Below, in pieces: positions 6,937 through 13,021 of a DNA stretch of 17,344 bases; the first letter of the stretch is position 1; the number at the start of each line of letters is the position of its first letter. Origin of the DNA: Actinomycetota bacterium (GTDB lineage Bacteria; Actinomycetota; Geothermincolia; Fen-727; JAQURN01); contig JAQURN010000009.1 of the NCBI GenBank assembly GCA_028715585.1, positions 1 through 17,344 of the forward strand, given 5' to 3'. The translations under genes and the position numbers were made by a program. Below the pieces are notes generated by a model. It ran no database searches, was not told the DNA's origin, and saw only the letters and a list, made by a program, of their open reading frames with translations.

Positions 6937-8133
6937 ATGAACATTCTTTTTATCGTGAAAGAGTTCCCACACAGTAAAGTAATAGGTGGTCCAATCATCA
7001 TCTACAACCGCGTCAAATACCTCTCGAGGAACCACAAAGTTTCCCTGCTCGCTTTCGCTCAAGACCCAACCCCAGATCAAATAAATTCGGTGTCGCGCTA
7101 TACGCACGACCTTCGTCTCGTTCCTCTCCCTAAGCGAGGAAAGAGTAAAAGACTGTGGGACTATTTCACTAGTCCCGTTGCGCCCTATTTCCTGAATTAC
7201 CAGTCAGAAGAGATGTATGCGCAACTCAGAAGCATGGTCAAGGCAACACGCTACGACGTTGCCATTTCAGAGTACTCGATGGTAGCCCCCTACCTTTACA
7301 AAAATCCCGATCTCGAGGGAATCAAAAGAGTAATGTCAGTGCATGAGTGTTATTACCTGGCAAGAAAAAAGGTGCTCGAGGTACAAGGCTTAAGCCGCGA
7401 AGGAATTAGTGCCCTTTTCCAGCTCAAAGGGCTCAAGAAATTCGAGTTTTCCATGTATCGTTCAGCGGACAAAATTTTGACCCTAACGCCAGAGGGCAAA
7501 GAGGAACTGTTGGCAATAGACCCATCGCTCGACATCTCGGTGGTTCCTCATGGAGTCGATACCAATAAATTCGTTCCAACAGAGAAGAAAGAAGGACCTC
7601 CAACGGTAATGTTTTTGGGCAATTACCCACACGAGCCCAACAGAGATGCCGTAATCTACTTCGCCACCCAAATCTGGCCTCTCGTAAAGCGAGAGATTCC
7701 CGACTGTCGTTTTCTGGTAGTGGGAAGAGGCCCCACGCCTGACATGCTAGCCCTTTCTAAAGACGACCCTTCCGTCGTGATAACGGGACAAGTAGATGAT
7801 GTGTGGCCCTACTTCTCCGAAAGCGACGCCTTCGTTTGCCCGGTGAGACTAGGTGGAGGATTTCGTGGGAAAATTCTCGAGGCAATGGCATCAGGAGTGC
7901 CAGTTGTTTCAACCCCCCTCGGCGTAGAAGGGATACCCGCAAAAAACGAGGACAACGTGCTCATTGCGAATGATCCCGAAAGCTTTGCCAGGTCCACCAT
8001 AAGAATCCTCCAGGATAAAAGTCTCAGGAAAAAAATCTCCGGCAACGCGAGGAAACTGGTGGAAGAAAAGTATTCATGGCAAAAAGGGGTCGAGATACTC
8101 GAGGAAGTCCTGGAAGAAGTTGTCGCGAGATAG
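6937..8133 (+). CDS. GT4-type glycosyltransferase
   Basis: This is a 398-residue GT-B glycosyltransferase expected to act at the cytoplasmic face on a nucleotide-sugar donor, making a cell-surface or exported glycan. The N-terminal Rossmann half opens MNILFIVKEFP and has the GG (17-18) acceptor-side loop. The C-terminal half shows TVMFLGNYPHEPN (223-235), RFLVVGRGP (258-266) and the donor-site region GGGFRGKILEAMASGVPVV (306-324), followed by PLGVEGI, as in CAZy family 4. It resembles the 'stp1' group (PEP-CTERM/EpsH-associated sugar transferases) in its GK[IV]LEAMA and EGI pattern, but no other genes of such a locus are seen. The start is well supported by AAAGGAG seven bases upstream. It is transcribed away from the large secreted protein and ends 11 bases from the convergent radical SAM gene. 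Donor and acceptor are unknown. Confidence 0.9.
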   Translation: MNILFIVKEFPHSKVIGGPIIIYNRVKYLSRNHKVSLLAFAQDPTPDQINSVSRYTHDLRLVPLPKRGKSKRLWDYFTSPVAPYFLNYQSEEMYAQLRSMVKATRYDVAISEYSMVAPYLYKNPDLEGIKRVMSVHECYYLARKKVLEVQGLSREGISALFQLKGLKKFEFSMYRSADKILTLTPEGKEELLAIDPSLDISVVPHGVDTNKFVPTEKKEGPPTVMFLGNYPHEPNRDAVIYFATQIWPLVKREIPDCRFLVVGRGPTPDMLALSKDDPSVVITGQVDDVWPYFSESDAFVCPVRLGGGFRGKILEAMASGVPVVSTPLGVEGIPAKNEDNVLIANDPESFARSTIRILQDKSLRKKISGNARKLVEEKYSWQKGVEILEEVLEEVVAR

Positions 8134-8144
8134 CCAGAGTAGTA

Positions 8145-9440
8145 CTAGAGGTACCATCCACTCTTTTCTTTTACCACACCCACCATGAAGTCGTAAAGCC
8201 AGGATTCCACTTCAGGCTCGAGATAGAAGGTTGGAGTAAGCAAGTTCTGCCCTCTGGAAATCATGCCTCGGGCGATGGCGATATCGGCAAGCTCACAACC
8301 AGGATATATCCTCAAGCCCACGGTTATTCGCACCGAATCTGGCTCTAGCCTTGTCAGAAATTCAACGCTTTCAAAAACGCTCTCTTTGCTCTCGCCAGGT
8401 CCACCTAAAAGGAGAAAGCAGTTCACCTTTAGCCCAGCCGCCTTCGCTCCGAGGATGGTCTTTTCAATGTGGTCTTTGGCAAAATCCTTTCTCAAAGATA
8501 AGAGCATCGCGTCCGACCCGCTCTCGTTGCCTACGCTTATGGCAAAGCAGCCGGCTTTCCGCATGAGCTCGAGTAGGCGTCCATCTGGGTTAAGAGGAGA
8601 ATAGGAACAAAGCCAGTCCATTCCGAGGTCTCTCGTGACCATCTCGCGGCATAGCCTTTCGGTATATTCGCCAGGTAGATTAAACAGGGAGTCCACGAAA
8701 TGGACTGTCCTTATGCCCTTTTCTCTTAGCAAAGCAAGTTCATCCACCACGGAAGACGGTTCGCGAAACCTCACTTCGCTGCCTTCTATAGTTGGATTAG
8801 TGCAATAGATGCAATGCATATAGCATCCTCTTCTCGCTTGAAGATTCGCTACGAAGTTTGGAATCTTTCCGGGAGTGAAGTCGTAAGGCGACACATCAAA
8901 TGATTCCCTGTCGGGAAAGGGGACACTTTCGAAATCAAGTGGATGCCCCTTCCCATTGATGATGGCTTTCCCCTCCCGAAACGCGCAAACCCCTGGAACC
9001 TCCGCCGGGTCTTCTCCCCGCTCGAGGCAATCTAAAAGGTCGGCGAAAACCCCCTCCCCCTCCCCGACAACCCCAAGCTCGAGACCAAGGTACTCCAGGC
9101 ACTCCGCGGGAAAAATGCTGAATCCGGCCCCACCGGCAACCACGGGAACTTTTGTCTGGGAGCGCGCCAACTGGATGATTTTCTTCGCCTGGGGGAGAAA
9201 AAAGACGCTCGAATACATCTCCTGGTTATCTATATTGCGAATCGAGACGCCAACGAGGTCGGGCTCGAAGTCCCGTATGGCGGCACTAACAGCCTCTTCG
9301 GGATTTTCCCCGAACATAAGGTCGAGTCCCATTACCTCGTGCCCTCGAGCTCTCACAGCCGCGGCTATATAAGAAATTCCAAGGGGATAAGGAACGAGGT
9401 TCTCCTCGACTCTGTTCTCACTTATCAGCAATACTTTCAT
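8145..9440 (-). CDS. B12-binding radical SAM protein
   Basis: This 431-residue protein has a cobalamin-binding-like Rossmann domain (about 1-140, from MKVLLISENR through YPLGISYIAAAVRARGHEV and VVAGGAGFS), then a radical SAM domain. The [4Fe-4S] cluster cysteines are Cys206, Cys210 and Cys213 in RRGCYMHCIYC. The SAM-binding GNESGSD (304-310) and LLLGGPGE (343-350) segments follow. Members of this broad class methylate or rearrange unactivated carbons in lipids, cofactors or natural products. The family's DxHxxG cobalamin-ligand motif is not evident: the position reads GLDLMFGENPEEA, so any cobalamin may bind without a protein His. The frame is open to 9488, but the ATG at 9440 has GAGGTG six bases upstream, starts the conserved domain, and is preferred. 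No partner biosynthetic genes adjoin it, so the substrate cannot be assigned. Confidence 0.88.
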   Translation of the reverse strand: MKVLLISENRVEENLVPYPLGISYIAAAVRARGHEVMGLDLMFGENPEEAVSAAIRDFEPDLVGVSIRNIDNQEMYSSVFFLPQAKKIIQLARSQTKVPVVAGGAGFSIFPAECLEYLGLELGVVGEGEGVFADLLDCLERGEDPAEVPGVCAFREGKAIINGKGHPLDFESVPFPDRESFDVSPYDFTPGKIPNFVANLQARRGCYMHCIYCTNPTIEGSEVRFREPSSVVDELALLREKGIRTVHFVDSLFNLPGEYTERLCREMVTRDLGMDWLCSYSPLNPDGRLLELMRKAGCFAISVGNESGSDAMLLSLRKDFAKDHIEKTILGAKAAGLKVNCFLLLGGPGESKESVFESVEFLTRLEPDSVRITVGLRIYPGCELADIAIARGMISRGQNLLTPTFYLEPEVESWLYDFMVGVVKEKSGWYL

Positions 9441-9459
9441 CCAAACACCTCGAAAAATC

Positions 9460-9488
9460 ATTCTATTCGTTAAGCCGAAACAGCTCAA
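9460..9488 (-). promoter_or_regulatory. Promoter for the radical SAM gene
   Basis: Reading the minus strand, TTGAGC (9488-9483) and TAGAAT (9465-9460) are separated by exactly 17 bases. This gives a start near 9453 and a leader of only about a dozen bases that still contains the GAGGTG ribosome site. Confidence 0.5.
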
Positions 9489-9506
9489 AAAAAATCCAAC
9501 GAGGCA

Positions 9507-9535
9507 TTGACATCTTTTCTAAGCACGAGTAACCT
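9507..9535 (+). promoter_or_regulatory. Promoter for the ABC transporter-marR operon
   Basis: A perfect TTGACA (9507-9512) is followed after 17 bases by TAACCT (9530-9535). Transcription would start near 9542, at the left edge of the dyad at 9541-9563, and leave a leader of about 75 bases before the permease. Confidence 0.55.
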
Positions 9536-9540
9536 GCAAA

Positions 9541-9563
9541 AATGTTTAGCTTGGCTAACTATT
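9541..9563 (+). promoter_or_regulatory. Dyad, probable MarR-type operator
   Basis: TTAGC-TTG-GCTAA (9546-9558) is a perfect 5-base inverted repeat with a 3-base centre. The symmetry resumes after two mismatched pairs as AAT...ATT (9541-9543 and 9561-9563). It sits at the expected transcription start of the operon whose last gene is a MarR regulator. The size and TTAG...CTAA form fit winged-helix dimers of that family, so autorepression is the simplest reading. This is inference from sequence and place only. Confidence 0.5.
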
Positions 9564-9617
9564 TTGATGTTTGTGTTCTTATAGAAAATTCATCCAAAAA
9601 ACAAGAGGAAGGAAGAG

Positions 9618-10451
9618 ATGAAGAAAATCAAGGAAAAATTAGAACTGGGGCCCATCTTCAGCATGTGGTTGAGGGAAATCCTAAGGTTCTTTACCTCGAG
9701 GGGAAGAATAATATCGACCTTTGTCCAGCCGTTTCTCTTCCTGGGACTTTTGACGATTCCAATGAGCCAACTTTTCCGCGCGGAGGGGTCGCCCCAGGCT
9801 CAGGCGATGCAAAAGATGATGTTCGGGGGCACTAGCTTCTACGCATTCCTGGTTCCTGGGATTATCGCTATGGGATTGCTATTCGGAGGCACCATGGGAG
9901 GGGTAAGCGTCTTATGGGACAAGGAGTTCGGATTCCTGAAAGAAGTGATGGTCGCGCCTGTTAGAAGGACTTCGCTCATGATAGGAAGAAGCCTCGGGGC
10001 GATGACGATAGGAATCGTCCAAGCCCTCATGACCACCGGCGTTGGTGTTCTATTTGGAATCTGGTACGACTTCCACATCCAAAGTGTAGGCGGCTTCTTT
10101 CTCGCCCTGCTCTGCATGATTCTCACTTTTGCCACCTTTGTTGGATTTGGACTTACCTTCGGAGGACTTTTTGAAGAAACGGAAGGTTTCATGGCATTCC
10201 TGATGCTTATCCAGATGCCCCTTTTCTTCTGTTCGGGAGCCATGGTTCCCATCAAGCAGATAAAGGGGATACCCGTACTTTACCAGTTCTGTTATATCAA
10301 CCCGCTCACCTACGGCGTGGATGGAATAAGAGGAGCACTTACAGGGGTTTACTCAATGAACCCAGTGCTCGACCTTCTTGTCATCCTCGGTTGCGCCATA
10401 TTGTTTCTGGTTCTCGGCGCCTTCGAGTTCTCGAGAATGGAAGTAAGCTAA
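9618..10451 (+). CDS. ABC-2 type transporter permease (DrrB-like)
   Basis: This is the membrane subunit of an ABC exporter, 277 residues with about six membrane spans (near 33-50, 73-92, 118-150, 158-183, 190-212 and 250-269). The cytosolic segment WDKEFGFLKEVMVAPVRR (100-117) is the conserved ABC-2 coupling-helix region. The late segments (FFCSGAMVP, INPLTYGVDGIRG) also match the DrrB/NodJ-type family, whose members export drugs, lipids or polysaccharides. A GGAAGG ribosome site precedes the ATG. It is the first gene of the operon with two ATPases and a MarR regulator. Since only one permease gene is present, it probably works as a homodimer. The cargo is not evident. MarR control suggests a toxic or small lipophilic compound. 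Confidence 0.92.
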   Translation: MKKIKEKLELGPIFSMWLREILRFFTSRGRIISTFVQPFLFLGLLTIPMSQLFRAEGSPQAQAMQKMMFGGTSFYAFLVPGIIAMGLLFGGTMGGVSVLWDKEFGFLKEVMVAPVRRTSLMIGRSLGAMTIGIVQALMTTGVGVLFGIWYDFHIQSVGGFFLALLCMILTFATFVGFGLTFGGLFEETEGFMAFLMLIQMPLFFCSGAMVPIKQIKGIPVLYQFCYINPLTYGVDGIRGALTGVYSMNPVLDLLVILGCAILFLVLGAFEFSRMEVS

Positions 10452-10472
10452 AGTCAAAGGGGAAAGCATGAT

Positions 10473-11408
10473 ATGCCCGCGATAGAAGTAAATGAACTTA
10501 CCAAAGTTTTTGATGGAGTAGTTGCTGTTAATAATGTGTCTTACGAAGTAGAGGAAGGAGAGGTATTTGGCCTGGTCGGACTAAACGGGGCTGGGAAGAG
10601 TTCAACCATACTCATGCTTTCAACCTTGCTTCATCCAACATCAGGTGGGGCAAAGGTATTAGGGCATGACATATTGAGAGAAAAAAATGAAGTTAGAAAA
10701 TCCATTGGCGTCGTTTTCGAAGACCAAGCCGTTGACAGCTACCTCACTGGAAGACAAAACCTGGACTTCGCCGCGCGGATGTATGGTCTTTCTAAAGCCG
10801 ACAGAAAAAAGAGGGTGAGCGAACTACTTAAGACTGTAGGGCTCGAGGATCAAGCAAACATTAAAGTCAAAGACTACTCGGGGGGCATGATTCGTAGGCT
10901 TGAAATAGCGAGAGGAATGCTTTTTTACCCTCAAATTCTCTTTCTCGACGAGCCCACTATTGGACTCGACGTGCAAACCAGAAGATACCTCTGGAATTTC
11001 ACGTTGGAAACCAACAAAACCCGCGGAACGACTGTTTTCATTGCGACATCTTACCTCGACGAAGCCGATTACCTTTGCGAGAGGGTAGCCATAATGCACA
11101 AAGGGAAAATCGTCACGATAGGAAAACCTATCGACCTCAAAGCCTCTATAGGGGGAAGGGTAATCTCGGTAAAGCTCGGGAGAGGCTCACAAGAGAAGTT
11201 TGCCAGCATGATTGAGCAAACTGGCTGGGTGAGCGACATAAAAATGAATGAGTCATTGCACCTTGGCATCAAGGAAAATGACATAGGTATACCTGACATT
11301 GTGCGGCTCGCTAACCGAAATGGCTTCTACGTTTCGGCTATCAGCTCTCATGTTCCAACTTTGGACGATGTCCTTCTTCACTATACGGGAAGAAAGGTAG
11401 AAGAATAA
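10473..11408 (+). CDS. ABC transporter ATPase with altered Q-loop and H-loop
   Basis: This is a DrrA-type nucleotide-binding subunit of 311 residues. Intact elements are Walker A GLNGAGKS (36-43), signature YSGGM (135-139) and Walker B ILFLDE (155-160). The C-terminal domain ends with the HYTGRK motif usual for DrrA proteins. Two catalytic-site residues differ from the family: the Q-loop reads VFED with Glu83 in place of Gln, and the switch region reads IATSYLDEAD with Ser193 in place of the H-loop His. Both codons are clear in the DNA (GAA at the Q-loop, TCT at the H-loop). The second ATPase downstream keeps both residues but lacks the signature. Together they predict an asymmetric heterodimer in which this subunit's own Walker site is non-catalytic. 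It lies 21 bases after the permease, with AAGGGGA upstream of the ATG. Confidence 0.93.
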   Translation: MPAIEVNELTKVFDGVVAVNNVSYEVEEGEVFGLVGLNGAGKSSTILMLSTLLHPTSGGAKVLGHDILREKNEVRKSIGVVFEDQAVDSYLTGRQNLDFAARMYGLSKADRKKRVSELLKTVGLEDQANIKVKDYSGGMIRRLEIARGMLFYPQILFLDEPTIGLDVQTRRYLWNFTLETNKTRGTTVFIATSYLDEADYLCERVAIMHKGKIVTIGKPIDLKASIGGRVISVKLGRGSQEKFASMIEQTGWVSDIKMNESLHLGIKENDIGIPDIVRLANRNGFYVSAISSHVPTLDDVLLHYTGRKVEE

Positions 11409-11463
11409 CAAATTTCGCCGGAAATCGGAGTGGGTTCCTAAACACAAAGAAAGGCAAAAAGAA

Positions 11464-12456
11464 ATGAAAAACGTCATCAAAGTGGAGGGGCTTACAAAAA
11501 AATTTGGAAATCTCACTGCCGTTGACCACATAAGCTTCGAAATCCAAAGGGGAGAGATATTTGGATTCCTCGGCCCAAATGGGGCGGGGAAATCCACTAC
11601 TGTAAAAATGCTCGCAACCCTTTTGCGCCCCACTTCTGGGAAAGCGCAAATATGTGGGCATGACGTAGTAAAAGAAAAAGCCAAGGTTCGAGAGTTAATT
11701 GGAATAGTTTTTCAAGACCGCTCAAGCGACCACTATCTCACCGGCAGACAAAACTTGGATTTTCACGCAAGGATGTATCACATGGAGCGTGAGGAAAGAG
11801 AGAAGAAAATCAAAGAAGTTTTAGACCTCTTGGAACTGAACGGAAAGGAAAACATAAGGCTTAGAGACCTTCCCGATGGGGTAGCTCGTAGGTTCGAAGT
11901 AGCAAGAGGTTTCATGACGTCTCCAGAAGTGGTCTTTCTAGATGAACCAACTATCGGCTTCGACATACGAGCCAGAATGGACCTCTGGGAGCAGATAAGA
12001 CAAGCGAAGGAAAAAGAAAAATCAACAGTTCTTCTTACCACCCATTACATAGAAGAAGCGGATTACCTCTCAGATAGAGTGGCAATAATAGACAAAGCAA
12101 AAATCGTGGCAATAGGCACTCCAGAAGAGCTAAAGAAAAGCACCGGAAACAAACTAATAATGGTCCAGGTCGCGGAAAAGCAAACTGAATTCGCCCAAAG
12201 AATCAGCGAAGCCAAGTGGGTCAAGGGAATGGAAGAATACTCAAACGCGCTATTGTTGAACGTAGGAAACGAAGAGGGAAAAGTAGCCGAAATTGTTGAC
12301 TTCTGCGATAGAGGCGGCTTCGAGCTCACATATATCGACGAGCACAAGCCAAGTCTCGAGGATGTCTTCCTTCATTACACTGGCAGAACGATAAGAGAAG
12401 CAGAAAGCGGCAACGGGGCAAAAAAAACGCCTCGGAGGAGAGGGGAACCCAGATAA
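11464..12456 (+). CDS. ABC transporter ATPase with degenerate signature motif
   Basis: This is a second DrrA-type nucleotide-binding subunit, 330 residues, clearly paralogous to the preceding gene. Walker A GPNGAGKS (37-44), Q-loop Gln84 (VFQD), Walker B VVFLDE (156-161) and H-loop His194 (TTHYIEEAD) are all canonical. The ABC signature, normally [LY]SGG, reads LPDGV (136-140), losing the Ser and one Gly that contact the gamma phosphate across the dimer. It therefore complements its neighbour: this subunit's Walker site with the neighbour's intact YSGGM makes one competent site, and the opposite site is degenerate. The C-terminus has the HYTGR motif and a basic, low-complexity tail (about 311-330). 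The start has AAAGGC nine bases before the ATG. Catalytically inert but structurally needed sites of this kind are known from other heterodimeric ABC exporters. Confidence 0.93.
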   Translation: MKNVIKVEGLTKKFGNLTAVDHISFEIQRGEIFGFLGPNGAGKSTTVKMLATLLRPTSGKAQICGHDVVKEKAKVRELIGIVFQDRSSDHYLTGRQNLDFHARMYHMEREEREKKIKEVLDLLELNGKENIRLRDLPDGVARRFEVARGFMTSPEVVFLDEPTIGFDIRARMDLWEQIRQAKEKEKSTVLLTTHYIEEADYLSDRVAIIDKAKIVAIGTPEELKKSTGNKLIMVQVAEKQTEFAQRISEAKWVKGMEEYSNALLLNVGNEEGKVAEIVDFCDRGGFELTYIDEHKPSLEDVFLHYTGRTIREAESGNGAKKTPRRRGEPR

Positions 12457-12508
12457 GAGATTGGCAAAGGATGGCGAAACCCTTGTCACTCAAACAGGTA
12501 AAACCGCG

Positions 12509-13021
12509 ATGAGCAAGAAAAAAGACCTCGAAATGGCAGAAGAGTTCCTCTCCTCCGCGAGAGACGCAATAAAGTCCCTCAAACTTTTGTTCAGGGAGGA
12601 GCTCAAAGAATTCGGAATTAGCTGGACCCAGTTTCACCTGCTCAAGCTTGTAAAGAGGACGGGAGGGATAAACGTAACCCAAATTTCGAGGTGTATGATG
12701 AGCACGCCCGCGACTTCAAGTAAGATGATTGATCTGCTTTCAGCAAAAGGGCTCTTAGAAAAACAAAGAAGCGAATCCGACCGTCGAATCTGTCGCTTGG
12801 TGTTGACGGAAGAGAGCGAAAAACTCCTCGAAGCCGCAACCGAGAAGAGAAACCGCATAATGGCTGAAATCCTCGAAGGGGAAAGCGAAAAGGATTTACG
12901 GGCAATCATCCAGTACCTGGAAAGAATCCGCGACAAATGCGAGAATCGTGTTGCTATGGGAAAAGAGCGCGAGGGCGAACTCCGGGAGAAACACCAGGGA
13001 TATCGAGTCCCTCCCCTCTGA
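12509..13021 (+). CDS. MarR-family transcriptional regulator
   Basis: This is a winged-helix regulator, expected to bind a palindromic operator as a dimer and release it on binding a ligand. From the chosen ATG it has 170 residues. Helices 1-2 span about 5-50, the DNA-reading helix-turn-helix about 55-75 (NVTQISRCMMSTPATSSKMIDLL), and the wing 88-98 has the family's SDRR. Long C-terminal helices give dimerisation. The frame is open from a TTG at 12461, five bases after the upstream ATPase stop. The ATG at 12509 begins closer to where MarR proteins normally start and is preferred, though either is possible. The last 20 or so residues extend past the normal fold and lie across the 3' end of the convergent membrane-protein gene. 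As last gene of the exporter operon it most likely controls that operon through the dyad at 9541-9563. Confidence 0.88.
   Translation: MSKKKDLEMAEEFLSSARDAIKSLKLLFREELKEFGISWTQFHLLKLVKRTGGINVTQISRCMMSTPATSSKMIDLLSAKGLLEKQRSESDRRICRLVLTEESEKLLEAATEKRNRIMAEILEGESEKDLRAIIQYLERIRDKCENRVAMGKEREGELREKHQGYRVPPL

Noticed and set aside
6811..7107. N-terminal extension of the large secreted protein up to an ATG at 7107
   Set aside because: It would run 171 bases into the divergent glycosyltransferase and place 99 extra residues before an evident signal peptide. The ATG at 6810 gives a normal exported protein.
9441..9488. Extended start of the radical SAM protein at 9488
   Set aside because: The extra 16 residues precede the conserved domain and cross its promoter. 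The ATG at 9440 has a good ribosome site.
11409..11463. Small ATTTC/GAAAT hairpin between the two ATPase genes
   Set aside because: The 5-bp stem has no T tract and lies within an evident operon. It is not a credible terminator.
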